Shown: positions 25,962-33,799, counted from the stretch's first letter. The stretch is DNA of 35,752 nucleotides from Novosphingobium sp. Rr 2-17 (GCF_000272475.1 NZ_AKFJ01000027.1:1-35752); one strand, 5' to 3'. Numbers and translations: made by a program. Notes: generated by a model not told the origin, from the letters alone.

Positions 25962-25982
25962 GCCGCTCGGCAAGCGAGCGGC
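25962..25982 (+). promoter_or_regulatory. Leader hairpin before the FAH-family gene
   Basis: GCCGCTCG (25962-25969) pairs perfectly with CGAGCGGC (25975-25982) around the loop GCAAG. It lies 65 bases before the start codon, inside the likely untranslated leader, with no T tract. It could affect mRNA stability. Confidence 0.45.
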
Positions 25983-26047
25983 ATGTTGCCGGCAATAAGG
26001 GCGCGCGAATACGCTTCACGACGCCTTACGAGGAGGATTTTCCAGAC

Positions 26048-26902
26048 ATGAAACTGTTGAGCTTCAAGCACGGTGGCGAGGCCAGCTTCGGCGCGTTGGT
26101 CGATGGCAAAGTGATCGACGCCAAGGCCGCACTCGGCGGCAAGTATGCGGACCTTCTGGCCGTGATCGACGCCGACGCCCTGGGCGAACTGGAAGCGGCA
26201 GTCTCCGACAAGACCGAAGGCTATTCGCTCGACGAGATCGAATTCCTGCCGGTCATCCCCAACCCGCCCAAGATTTTCTGCATCGGCCTGAACTACCCCA
26301 GCCATGCCGACGAGACCGGCAGCCAGAAGCCGGCCTATCCGATGATCTTCGCGCGTTATGCCAACTCGCAGATCGGCCATGGCGCGTCGATGATCGCTCC
26401 GCCCGAATCGGACAGCTTCGACTACGAGGGCGAAATCGCCGTCATCATCGGCAAGCGCGGTCGCCGCATCAGCCAGGAAGACAGCTGGGATTACGTCGCC
26501 GGCTACGCGCCTTACAACGATGGCACCATCCGCGAATGGCAGCGCCACACCTCGCAGTGGGTTCCGGGCAAGAACTGGGCCGCCTCGGGTCCGTTCGGCC
26601 CCTGGATGATGACCGCCAGCGAACTGGGCAAGAACCCCAACCTGACGCTCATCACCCGCGTCAACGGCAAGGAAGTGCAACGCGCCCAGGCGCACGACAT
26701 GTTCTATTCGATCCCTGAACTGATCGAATACATCTCGGTCTTCACCGAGCTGGAGCCTGGTGACGTGATCGTCAGCGGCACCCCAGGCGGCGTCGGCTTC
26801 AAGCAAAGCCCCCCGCTGCTGCTGCGTGATGGCGACACCGTCGAGATCGAAGTGTCGGAGATCGGCATTCTTTCGAACCCGGTGGTCGCCGAAAAGGCCT
26901 GA
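26048..26902 (+). CDS. Fumarylacetoacetate hydrolase (FAH) family protein
   Basis: A 284-residue hydrolase of the FAH fold, acting on beta-diketones or oxo-enol acids from aromatic degradation (fumarylpyruvate, fumarylacetoacetate, acylpyruvates, or hydratase/decarboxylase-type substrates). The metal site is visible: YEGEIAVIIGKRGRRI (two Glu) and the Asp in YNDGTIREWQ. GTPGGVGFKQSPPLLLRDGD forms the family's C-terminal loop. FCIGLNYPSHADETG marks the core start. The ATG at 26048 has AGGAGG upstream at 11 bases; the longer open frame from 25769 is not family-like. It is a single gene closed by a strong terminator. Context with the hydroxylase and GST suggests ring-fission product cleavage, but this is inference. 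Confidence 0.92.
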   Translation: MKLLSFKHGGEASFGALVDGKVIDAKAALGGKYADLLAVIDADALGELEAAVSDKTEGYSLDEIEFLPVIPNPPKIFCIGLNYPSHADETGSQKPAYPMIFARYANSQIGHGASMIAPPESDSFDYEGEIAVIIGKRGRRISQEDSWDYVAGYAPYNDGTIREWQRHTSQWVPGKNWAASGPFGPWMMTASELGKNPNLTLITRVNGKEVQRAQAHDMFYSIPELIEYISVFTELEPGDVIVSGTPGGVGFKQSPPLLLRDGDTVEIEVSEIGILSNPVVAEKA

Positions 26903-26926
26903 ACCACCCGGCAGATCGCTAAATAG

Positions 26927-26963
26927 AAAAGCGGCCCCTTCCGATGGGAGGGGCCGCTTTTTT
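26927..26963 (+). terminator. Intrinsic terminator after the FAH-family gene
   Basis: AAAAGCGGCCCC (26927-26938) and GGGGCCGCTTTT (26950-26961) are a perfect 12-base inverted repeat, with extra inner pairs, followed by a run of T (26958-26963). Confidence 0.92.
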
Positions 26964-27016
26964 GCGTTCATGCCAGTGGGTGGATCAGAACTAATCACCG
27001 TTCGTCCCTCTCACCG

Positions 27017-27104
27017 TTCGTCATTGCGAGCCGCCGAAGGCGGTGCGGCAATCCAGGGCGGTTTGCGCCGCCCTGGATTGCTTCGCTGCGCTCGCAATGA
27101 CGAA
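27017..27104. repeat. Full-length dispersed palindromic element (88 bp)
   Basis: Outer arms TTCGTCATTGCGAG (27017-27030) and CTCGCAATGACGAA (27091-27104) are perfect 14-base inverted repeats. Inner arms CAATCCAGGGCGG (27049-27061) and CCGCCCTGGATTG (27068-27080) are perfect over 13 bases. The right half is identical to 11541-11574. It lies between converging genes, the usual place for REP-like or small non-autonomous elements. Similar palindromes are, from memory, widespread in bacteria. Confidence 0.88.
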
Positions 27105-27128
27105 TGCAGTGCGTGAACAGCTCCAGTC

Positions 27129-28184
27129 TTATGCCTCTGCCAGCGAGGCGCTGTCGATCACGAAGCGGTAGCGCACGTCGCTCTTGAGCATGCGGTCATA
27201 GGCTTCGTCGATCTGCTGGATCTGGATCATCTCAACGTCCGAGACGATGCCCTTCTCGGCGCAGAAATCCAGCATTTCCTGCGTTTCGGGCAAGCCACCG
27301 ATGAGCGAGCCGGCGATCGCCTTGCGCCCGAAGATCAGGCTGCCGACGTTGGGCGAGGGATGCGGATGCTCGGGCACGCCCAGCATCACCAAGGTGCCGT
27401 CGCGCTTCAGCAGTGCGGTGTAGGCATCGAGGTCATGGCTGGCCGCGACGCTATCGATGATGAGATCGAAGGTGCCAGTGTGCGCCGCCATCTCGTCCGC
27501 ATCGCGCGAGACGACCACTTCGTCCGCGCCCAGGTCCAAAGCATCCTGGCGCTTGGCGGCGGTCGAAGTGAAGGCGACGGTGTGTGCGCCCATCGCGTGG
27601 GCCAGCTTCACGCCCATGTGGCCCAGCCCGCCGATGCCGACGATGCCGACCTTCTTGCCCGGCCCGGCGCCCCAGTTGCGCAGCGGCGAATACGTGGTGA
27701 TGCCAGCGCACAGCAGCGGCGCGACGGCGGCCAGTTGTTCCTCGGGGTGGCTGATCGACAGCACGAAGCGTTCGTTCACGACGATCCGCGCCGAATAGCC
27801 GCCCATGGTGTAGCCCGGCGCGTCGTCGGTCTTGCCGTCGTAGGTTCCGGTCCAACCGTTCTCGCAGTAGTTCTCAAGCCCTTCGTTGCACGAAGAACAA
27901 TGGCCGCAGCTATCGACGAGGCAGCCGACGCCCACGGTCTGGCCGACCGTGAACTTGGCAACGTCGCCGCCGACGGCGCTGACTTTGCCGACGATCTCGT
28001 GGCCGGGGACGCAAGGGTAATGGGTGTGCCCCCATTCACCGCGGGCGGTGTGCAGGTCGGAATGGCACACGCCGCAATAGGCGATTTCGATCTGGACATC
28101 GCGCGGGCCAACCGCGCGGCGATCGATCTGCAAGGGCTCGAAGGGGCGGTCGCCAGCGGGGGCGGCATAGGCGTTAACGGTCAT
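27129..28184 (-). CDS. Zinc-dependent alcohol dehydrogenase (CAD/YahK type)
   Basis: A 351-residue medium-chain NAD(P)-dependent alcohol dehydrogenase. Catalytic zinc ligands are Cys37 (YCGVCHSD), His62-Glu63 (PGHE) and the Cys in LLCAGITTYSPL; the structural zinc has Cys93, Cys96, Cys99 and Cys107 (DSCGHCSSCNEGLENYC). The Rossmann motif GIGGLGHMGVKLAHAMG is intact. This ligand arrangement and the GWTGTYDGKT region are typical of the cinnamyl-alcohol-dehydrogenase-like/YahK subgroup, which reduces or oxidises many aldehydes and aromatic alcohols. The ATG at 28184 is chosen over one at 28316 by GGAG upstream and by family length. Divergent from an SDR gene across a 235-base region with an operator-like palindrome. 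Confidence 0.93.
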   Translation of the reverse strand: MTVNAYAAPAGDRPFEPLQIDRRAVGPRDVQIEIAYCGVCHSDLHTARGEWGHTHYPCVPGHEIVGKVSAVGGDVAKFTVGQTVGVGCLVDSCGHCSSCNEGLENYCENGWTGTYDGKTDDAPGYTMGGYSARIVVNERFVLSISHPEEQLAAVAPLLCAGITTYSPLRNWGAGPGKKVGIVGIGGLGHMGVKLAHAMGAHTVAFTSTAAKRQDALDLGADEVVVSRDADEMAAHTGTFDLIIDSVAASHDLDAYTALLKRDGTLVMLGVPEHPHPSPNVGSLIFGRKAIAGSLIGGLPETQEMLDFCAEKGIVSDVEMIQIQQIDEAYDRMLKSDVRYRFVIDSASLAEA

Positions 28185-28374
28185 GGGATGGGCGCTCCAG
28201 AGGGATCGTCGGCTGATGGCCGAGGAATTGGTTGCAGTGCAGCAAATAGGACTTCGCACCCGCGAGAATAAGTCGCCGGCGCGAAAAAATTCGCTGGTCC
28301 ATTCGCTGCAGCCCATTCGTAATGCCTTGCTGACATCGGATTTCGTCCATCGCCCATTGACGCTGCGCCCATGA

Positions 28375-28396
28375 TCTTAGACGGAGTCGTCTAAGA
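28375..28396. promoter_or_regulatory. TetR-like operator before the SDR gene
   Basis: TCTTAGACG (28375-28383) and CGTCTAAGA (28388-28396) are perfect 9-base arms around GAGT. The site ends 23 bases before the SDR start, just ahead of its AAGGAGAG ribosome binding site, so a bound repressor would block the promoter. The TAGACG-N4-CGTCTA form is typical of TetR-family sites. Confidence 0.72.
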
Positions 28397-28419
28397 ATTG
28401 TGTTCCAAGGAGAGACCCT

Positions 28420-29244
28420 ATGCCGGTGGCATTGATTACAGGTTGCAGTTCAGGTTTCGGCGAGGCGATCGCAAGCGCATTCGCCAGCGAAGGCTACGAA
28501 GTCGTCGCGACGATGCGCAATCCCGACAACGCACCCGAAAGCCTCAAGGCGATCGCGGCCGAGACCCCCGACAGCTTCGTGCTGGCTCCGCTCGACGTGA
28601 CCGACGCGGCTTCGCGCCAGGCGGCAGTGGACCTGACCGTCAAGCGCTTCGGCCAGATCGACGTGCTGATCAACAACGCCGGCATCGGCGCGCGCGGCTC
28701 GCTGGAAGACACCCCCGAAGCGCTGTGGCGCAAGATGTTCGAGACCAACCTGTTCGGTCCGATCGAGCTGATTCGCCTGGTCCTGCCGCTGATGCGCGAA
28801 CAAGGCGCCGGCCGCATCCTCAACGTCACCTCGGTGGCGGCCTTGCTCAAGACGCCGTTCATGGGCGCTTATTGCGGCAGCAAGCATGCGCTGGACGCCG
28901 CGACGATCGCGCTTGACACCGAAACCCGCAGCTTCGGCGTGCGCGCGGTCTGCGTGATGCCCGGACCGTTCAAGACCTCGCTGCCGGCCAACTCGCTCGA
29001 TCGCGAGGCCAGCGAGCCTTACGCCAAGATCGCAGCGACCTTCAATTCCACCTTCGACGGCATGGAAGCCCATGCGCCCGAGGACTTCACCCCGGTGGTC
29101 GAAGCGGCGCTGGCGGCGGCCCACGATGCCGATCCCGACATGCGCTATCCCGCAGGCACCGAGCCGGTAAAGATCCTGCCGCCGATCCTCGAAGCGCTCG
29201 CCCCGCTGCGCAAGATCGGCCTGCACCTGACCGGGCAGGACTGA
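28420..29244 (+). CDS. SDR-family oxidoreductase
   Basis: A 274-residue classical short-chain dehydrogenase/reductase. The cofactor loop TGCSSGFG (7-14), NNAG (85-88), catalytic Ser138 (NVTSVA), Tyr151 and Lys155 (YCGSK) are all present. The R32-MRNP segment after the second strand (TMRNPDN) suggests NADP preference. By pattern it resembles SDRs acting on hydroxysteroids, retinoids or other lipophilic ketones, but the substrate is unknown. AAGGAGAG lies before the ATG. It is monocistronic between an operator-like palindrome and a strong terminator. Confidence 0.92.
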   Translation: MPVALITGCSSGFGEAIASAFASEGYEVVATMRNPDNAPESLKAIAAETPDSFVLAPLDVTDAASRQAAVDLTVKRFGQIDVLINNAGIGARGSLEDTPEALWRKMFETNLFGPIELIRLVLPLMREQGAGRILNVTSVAALLKTPFMGAYCGSKHALDAATIALDTETRSFGVRAVCVMPGPFKTSLPANSLDREASEPYAKIAATFNSTFDGMEAHAPEDFTPVVEAALAAAHDADPDMRYPAGTEPVKILPPILEALAPLRKIGLHLTGQD

Positions 29245-29293
29245 TCGCTCCGGCGCTTATCTAGCGCCCCCCCGAAAGCAAGACGAAAGCAAG

Positions 29294-29327
29294 AAAGGCT
29301 CCGTTCCCAGGTGGGAACGGAGCCTTT
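29294..29327. terminator. Strong terminator after the SDR gene
   Basis: A perfect 15-base stem AAAGGCTCCGTTCCC / GGGAACGGAGCCTTT with loop AGGT (29309-29312), then CTTCG. The symmetry suits both this gene and the cytochrome c gene converging from the right. Confidence 0.9.
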
Positions 29328-29359
29328 CTTCGTTCGAGCCGCCCAGTGAGGCGGCGCGA

Positions 29360-29764
29360 TTATTTCTGCGCTTGCAGGTAGGCGATCACCGCGGCGCGGT
29401 CCGCCGGGTTGGGCAGCGAGATGACCATGCGGGTACCCGGCACCACCTTGCCCGGCGAGGCCAGGTACTTGTCGAGGCTGGCGGCGTTCCACACGTTGGC
29501 CGAAGCCTTCATCGACGCGGAATAGTTGAAGCCAGGCGAGGTGCCTGCCTTGCGACCGACGACGCCGCGCAAGTTCGGGCCGACGCCGGCCTTGGCCCCC
29601 GGTGCCACGGTGTGGCACACCGCACAGCGCTGCTTGAAGGTCTTTTCACCCGCCGCCGCGCCTCCGGCAGGAGCGGCTTGGGCATGCGAAGCCGAAGCCT
29701 GCAGCAGAACGAGAGGAGTGGCCAGGGTAAGGCACGCCAGGGCGGCCGAAACGAACTTGCGCAT
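29360..29764 (-). CDS. Class I cytochrome c (c2-like), secreted
   Basis: A 134-residue protein with signal peptide (RKFVSAALACLTLATPLVLLQASASHAQA, about residues 1-30), an Ala/Gly linker, one haem-binding CAVCH (CxxCH) in FKQRCAVCHTVAPGAKAGVGPNLRGVVGRKAG, and the distal Met in VPGTRMVISLPNPADRAAVIAYL. This layout is that of soluble mitochondrial-type cytochromes c that carry electrons in the periplasm to terminal oxidases or take them from periplasmic dehydrogenases. The ATG at 29764 starts the signal peptide; the binding site is weak. It lies 120 bases downstream of the MFS gene on the same strand, so the two could be linked. It may support a periplasmic oxidation step, but a general respiratory role is equally possible. 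Confidence 0.9.
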   Translation of the reverse strand: MRKFVSAALACLTLATPLVLLQASASHAQAAPAGGAAAGEKTFKQRCAVCHTVAPGAKAGVGPNLRGVVGRKAGTSPGFNYSASMKASANVWNAASLDKYLASPGKVVPGTRMVISLPNPADRAAVIAYLQAQK

Positions 29765-29884
29765 TGTCGAACGTGTCCCGAAACGAAGTTCCTGCCGGAT
29801 GACGCAGCGTGGTGCAGGCCGTCCGGCAGGGGTCATGGTGTATGGGCAAGGATGCCCGCGCCTGCCTGAATGCAGGCAATACGG

Positions 29885-31111
29885 TCAGTGGAAACGTACG
29901 TCCCCGGACGGCGGTTCCATGGGGCCGGACGAACGCAGGCGACCGACCAGTGCGATGGCTGCGGCGATCAGGCACAAGATGCCCAGGATCTGCAGCACCG
30001 CCGGCAGGTTGCCATCGTTCTGGCCGCGCAGGAATGCCACGGCCTGGGTGCTGAGCGGCTGGCCGATCCACCATCCGCTCATGAACAGGCCGGTGCCGCG
30101 TCCGCGCACTTCGAACGGCAGGCGGCCCATCGCCCACACCACCAGTGCAGGCAGCAACATGCCGCTGCCGATCTGGCTGACGATCAGCCAGCCAGTGAAC
30201 ACCGGCGTCGTGGCGGCATAGTTCATGCCCACGTACGACACGCCCAGCAGGCCGAACGCGACGAGGAGCTGCAGCGGAATGCTCAGCTTGGCAGTGACGA
30301 AGCGATAGATCATCGTACCGGCCGCGACGCAGAAGCCAGCCAGACCGCTGTACAGGCCCAACGCCTGTGCGTCGGTGATGCCGTAGTATTCGCTCAGAAC
30401 GTTGCTGACCTGGATCTGCATCGTGAAGAACATGGTGCCACCGAACACGGCCAGCAGCGCGATCGGCAGGATCGCGGCCCACGGGAACGCGGCCTTGGGA
30501 CCAGCCAGTTCCTCTGCCGGTTCTTCGTTGCGGCTTGGCTCCCATGTCCAGATGATCAGACCGATCGCGAACAGGATGCTCATGCCGTACGATGCGAAAG
30601 CACCGCGCCAGCCCAGGCTGGTGGCGCCCAGCGCGCCGCCCATGATGGCCAGGAAGACCGAAGAGATGGAGGCCAGCGCGGTCTGGTTTGCCAGCCACTT
30701 TTCACGCGCGCGGCCGTGGAAGTAGTCACCGATCAGGGTCGTGCTGGAAATCACCACCAGCGCCTCGGTGGCGCCCAGCACCACGCGGCTGATAATGATA
30801 GCGGTCAGGCTTTCCAGATAAATCGGAGCCATGCCGACGAAGGCGTAGACGATGAGAGCGGCGATCAAGGTCTTGCGACGGCCGAAGAAGTCGACGATCA
30901 CGCCGGCGACCGGCGCCAGCACCGCGACGCACAGCGCCGGCAGCGTCAGCATCAGCGGCACCAGGTATTCAACCCCAGGGACGGCCTTGTAGTGCTCCAT
31001 GATCGCCGGCAGGACCGGCACGAGCACGATCAGGCCCATGACGGCCATCGTGATCGGCAACAAAAGCAGCACGCCTTGTAGCGTGCCGGCTTGGCGCTCA
31101 GCGACTTTCAT
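29885..31111 (-). CDS. MFS transporter
   Basis: A 408-residue inner-membrane carrier with about 12 hydrophobic segments in two halves. The MFS motif A between segments 2 and 3 is GVIVDFFGRRK. The linker after segment 6 is polar (TWEPSRNEEPAEELAGPK). The family resembles drug-efflux and sugar/aromatic carriers; import or export cannot be told. The start ATG at 31111 has GGAG within GGAGTGGAAAG upstream. The gene is divergent from the pair of secreted proteins (31825, 32637) across a region of about 710 bases and lies among catabolic genes, so transport of their substrate or product is the favoured guess. Confidence 0.9.
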   Translation of the reverse strand: MKVAERQAGTLQGVLLLLPITMAVMGLIVLVPVLPAIMEHYKAVPGVEYLVPLMLTLPALCVAVLAPVAGVIVDFFGRRKTLIAALIVYAFVGMAPIYLESLTAIIISRVVLGATEALVVISSTTLIGDYFHGRAREKWLANQTALASISSVFLAIMGGALGATSLGWRGAFASYGMSILFAIGLIIWTWEPSRNEEPAEELAGPKAAFPWAAILPIALLAVFGGTMFFTMQIQVSNVLSEYYGITDAQALGLYSGLAGFCVAAGTMIYRFVTAKLSIPLQLLVAFGLLGVSYVGMNYAATTPVFTGWLIVSQIGSGMLLPALVVWAMGRLPFEVRGRGTGLFMSGWWIGQPLSTQAVAFLRGQNDGNLPAVLQILGILCLIAAAIALVGRLRSSGPMEPPSGDVRFH

Positions 31112-31422
31112 CGACTTTCCACTCCATTTTCAAAGGGTTGTTCACCCGCATTATTGGCCCGCATCATCATAGAAGCGATCGTCCTATGCCAGGTCTAGCG
31201 ACCCGGCGCTTCCACATCATTTCTTGAAGGTTTCGGCAAAGGCCGCCTACCGGGTCGGCCGAGGCTGTGCCCATCCCCTCATGTCCGCTCGACCAGCCGA
31301 GCCCCCCAATATCCAGCAATATCCAGCGCTGCTGCGCCTGGACGCACGGCAGTGTACGCCTTGCGGACATCGCTCGTTCGCGGCGACGATTTGCATGATT
31401 CCAAAATCGTGACAAGCGTTTA

Positions 31423-31452
31423 TTGACGGCGCAGTCCAACTGTGACTAGGTT
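31423..31452 (+). promoter_or_regulatory. Candidate promoter for the secreted-protein pair
   Basis: TTGACG (31423-31428) and TAGGTT (31447-31452) stand 18 bases apart, a fair match to a housekeeping sigma promoter. Transcription from here would give a leader of about 365 bases before the gene at 31825. Confidence 0.4.
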
Positions 31453-31518
31453 GTACAAAACGACTACGCCACACGTTAACGTCGTATCGTCCGTGAAGGC
31501 ATCGCACAGGAGAGGATT

Positions 31519-31632
31519 TTGCCGCCCATGCAAAGCGAACACCAGCCATCGGCTTGCCCGTGGGCCGGCAGTTTATGCTCCATGCGCGCGCCGCGAATTT
31601 TGCACCTGACTTTCAAGGTCACCTGGAGTTAG
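31519..31632 (+). CDS. Possible short leader ORF (37 codons)
   Basis: A TTG at 31519 or ATG at 31528 opens a frame ending at TAG 31632; the product from ATG is 34 residues (starts MQSEHQPSACPW). A strong AGGAGAGG (31508-31515) lies just upstream, three bases from the TTG and 12 from the ATG. No known family or signal peptide is evident. Both the mini-ORF and the hairpin that follows lie in the leader of the gene at 31825, so it may be a regulatory leader peptide; it may equally be a chance ORF. Confidence 0.3.
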   Translation: MPPMQSEHQPSACPWAGSLCSMRAPRILHLTFKVTWS

Positions 31633-31691
31633 CTTCGTGTTGCCCATTGCAACCGCTGCTCGCGAACCATGTCACGAGTTTCCTCAACCGC

Positions 31692-31713
31692 CGGGTTCCA
31701 TGCCTGGAACCCG
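31692..31713 (+). promoter_or_regulatory. Strong leader hairpin before the secreted-protein pair
   Basis: CGGGTTCCA (31692-31700) and TGGAACCCG (31705-31713) are perfect 9-base arms with the loop TGCC. No T tract follows. It lies 60 bases past the mini-ORF stop and 111 bases before the start codon at 31825. The rest of 31112-31824 shows no other gene; a direct repeat CAATATCCAG occurs near 31310-31330. Confidence 0.5.
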
Positions 31714-31824
31714 CCCAACCCTACGCCGCGCGCCGTCCCGCAAGCGTGTTTGGCTTTTGACCCGCGGAACGGCCTTCGAACGTACGAGGCCGCGCTCCGC
31801 ACCGGCTCTCCAAGAGGTTTTATC

Positions 31825-32604
31825 ATGACCAAGAGCATATCCATATCCCGCCTCGCCTGCTCGCTTTCCCTTGCCGGCGCGTTTCTGCTCGGCACTGCCG
31901 GCCCCGCGATGGCTCAGCCGCCATTCGGCACGGCGTGGCCAACCGAGATTCCCCCCGCCAAGCCGCAGCCGGCTGCCGCTGCAGCCATGCAGGGCGTCTG
32001 GAAGATCACGACGCCTACCAGCGTTCTCAAGCCAGTGTCGGGCACCGTCCCCTTCACCGCCGAAGGGCGCAAAGCCTATGACGACAACAAGAAGCTGAAG
32101 GCGCAGCGCAAGTTCGACGATTACGACATCACCACCTCGCGCTGCTCTACCCCGGGCGTGCCGCGGCTGATGCTGATGCCGATGCGCTTCCACCTGCTGA
32201 ACCAGCAGAACGTCGTCACCATCGATTTCGAATGGAACCGGGCCATCCGCCAGATCGACTTGCGCGGCATCGTCAAGGAAAAGGGGCTGGTCCCCAACCA
32301 GGTCGGCGTGACCAGCGGTAGCTGGGACGGCGATACCCTGGTGGCGATCACCACCGACGGCTCCGATCGCACCCTGATCGACGATCTCGTTCCGCGCACT
32401 GCCGATACCAAGGTGACCGAGCGCTTCCGCCTGATCGACGAAAACACGCTGGAAGACCGCATCACCATTGAGGATGCCACCTACTTCACACAACCGTGGG
32501 AAGCAGTGCTGACCTTCAAGCGCCAGCCGACCGAACTGTTCGCCGAGGATGTCTGCCTCGATCGCCTGGATGCCCAGCGCGCCGGCAAGAAGAAGACCTC
32601 GTGA
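31825..32604 (+). CDS. Secreted protein of unknown function (first of a related pair)
   Basis: A 259-residue protein with signal peptide (ISRLACSLSLAGAFLLGTAGPAMA, cleavage about residue 31). The mature part shows a lipocalin-like or beta-rich alternation with GVWKITTPTSVLKPVSGTVP, SRCSTPGVPRLMLMPMRFHL, FEWNRAIRQIDLRGI, SGSWDGDTLVAITTDG and TERFRLIDENTLEDRITIED. These motifs are shared with the next gene. The pattern 'CxxPGxPR ... MP ... EWN...R ... G.S.G.WDGDTLV ... TIEDP..YT.PW' is common in sphingomonads and other degraders, often near DUF6152 genes; its function is unknown to me. AAGAGG supports the ATG at 31825. Transcribed with the next gene, 32 bases on. Confidence 0.75.
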   Translation: MTKSISISRLACSLSLAGAFLLGTAGPAMAQPPFGTAWPTEIPPAKPQPAAAAAMQGVWKITTPTSVLKPVSGTVPFTAEGRKAYDDNKKLKAQRKFDDYDITTSRCSTPGVPRLMLMPMRFHLLNQQNVVTIDFEWNRAIRQIDLRGIVKEKGLVPNQVGVTSGSWDGDTLVAITTDGSDRTLIDDLVPRTADTKVTERFRLIDENTLEDRITIEDATYFTQPWEAVLTFKRQPTELFAEDVCLDRLDAQRAGKKKTS

Positions 32605-32636
32605 TCTCTTTCCATTCTGTCTTGGAGCAAGGTCGT

Positions 32637-33623
32637 ATGAAGACCGAAATCGCCCCCCTGCGCACAGTCCTGCGCACCGCATTGACTGGCGCGATCGCGC
32701 TCGCGATTCCGTTCACTGCCGTTTCGGCCCAAAATGGCCCGCCTCCGGGTGCGCCCGGCGGAGCCCCTGCCGGTGCGCCTCGCGGTGCCGGTCCTCCTCC
32801 CGGTACGCCGGGTGGCGGCGGCGATGGCCCCCTTCCCCCGCTTCCGCCCGAAGCCGAATTGACCGAGGGTCAGAAGCTGGTCGACGGCCTGACCCCTCCG
32901 AACCCCGGCGGCATCATTCCGGTGGCGGGGGTCGCCAAAGGCGCACCGACGCCCTCGGCCGATCCGCGCGACTTCTCGGGCACCTGGTATCACAACCAGC
33001 CACTGGAATTCCGCATCCAGCGTGACATGTTCAAGCTGCGCGCGCCTTACACGATGGCCGGCGCCAAGGTCATGGAACGCCGCGTCAAATCGACCGACAT
33101 TGGCAAGCCGTTCCTCAATGCCTCGGCCATCTGCCGCCCGCCGGGCGTGCAGTGGCAGTTGGACCTGAACTTCCCGTTCCAGATCTTCCAGACCAAGGAC
33201 TGGCTCAAGTTCGTGTTCCAGGAATACCATGGCCGCTGGGACGTTGCATTCAACCCCGCAACGCTGCCTGCAGGTCCGTCCTATCAGGGCAAGTCGGTCG
33301 CGCATTGGGATGGTGACACCCTGGTCGTCGAGACCTCCGGCTTCCGGCAGGACCTGTGGCTTGATGTCGATGGCACCCCGCTGTCGAAGGACGGCAAGCT
33401 GACGCAGCGCATCCGCAAGGTCACACAAGGTAACGTTCGTCCTTACCTCGAAATGACCATTACGATCGAAGATCCCAAGTATTATACCAATGCCTGGACG
33501 ATCGCGCGGACCTACACCTGGTTCCCGCAGGCGGCCTACTTCGAGGAATACGACTGCGAAGAGCAGATCGGCGACCCCGCCGGTGGCCCTGACGCCGGCC
33601 TGGTCCCAGAGCCCAAGGACTGA
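32637..33623 (+). CDS. Secreted protein of unknown function (second of a related pair)
   Basis: A 328-residue protein. The signal peptide (about 1-31, TALTGAIALAIPFTAVSA) is followed by a Pro/Gly/Ala-rich linker (about 32-70, GAPGGAPAGAPRGAGPPPG), then a domain matching the preceding protein: FSGTWYHNQPLEFRI, CRPPGVQWQLDLNFPFQIFQ, SVAHWDGDTLVVETSGFRQD and EMTITIEDPKYYTNAWTI. The gene pair therefore arose by duplication and has diverged, with the linker as an addition. The ATG at 32637 is chosen: the preceding gene overlaps the longer open frame, and AAGG and GGAG lie upstream. Probably periplasmic or surface-attached; function not known. Confidence 0.75.
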   Translation: MKTEIAPLRTVLRTALTGAIALAIPFTAVSAQNGPPPGAPGGAPAGAPRGAGPPPGTPGGGGDGPLPPLPPEAELTEGQKLVDGLTPPNPGGIIPVAGVAKGAPTPSADPRDFSGTWYHNQPLEFRIQRDMFKLRAPYTMAGAKVMERRVKSTDIGKPFLNASAICRPPGVQWQLDLNFPFQIFQTKDWLKFVFQEYHGRWDVAFNPATLPAGPSYQGKSVAHWDGDTLVVETSGFRQDLWLDVDGTPLSKDGKLTQRIRKVTQGNVRPYLEMTITIEDPKYYTNAWTIARTYTWFPQAAYFEEYDCEEQIGDPAGGPDAGLVPEPKD

Positions 33624-33634
33624 TGACACACTGG

Positions 33635-33661
33635 TCGGCGGATCCACATCGGGTCCGCCGA
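33635..33661 (+). terminator. First hairpin after the secreted-protein pair
   Basis: TCGGCGGA (33635-33642) and TCCGCCGA (33654-33661) are perfect arms with an 11-base loop. It begins 11 bases past the stop codon, and a second hairpin follows at 33675. Confidence 0.5.
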
Positions 33662-33674
33662 TCGCGTATGACCG

Positions 33675-33700
33675 GAACCCGCTCGCAAGAGCGGGTTCTT
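33675..33700 (+). terminator. Second hairpin, likely terminator of the secreted-protein pair
   Basis: GAACCCGCTC (33675-33684) and GAGCGGGTTC (33689-33698) form a perfect 10-base stem with GCAA tetraloop followed by TT and later GATTTTGG. It separates the pair from the SDR genes. Confidence 0.75.
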
Positions 33701-33799
33701 GGCGATTTTGGCGGTGCGACCCGTCCGCCGCGATTGATGCGATTGCCGCCAGTGGGCTGAGCCACCCCTTCGAACCCTTCTTATCGTAAGCGAGATTTC

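Noticed and set aside
29870..31081. A 403-codon open frame antisense to the MFS gene
   Set aside because: The product is Gln/Asp/His-rich and family-less, whereas the other strand shows a clear MFS protein with motif A.
31167..31439. A 90-codon minus-strand frame between the MFS gene and the secreted pair
   Set aside because: Its product has no recognisable features and it covers the likely promoter of the secreted pair.
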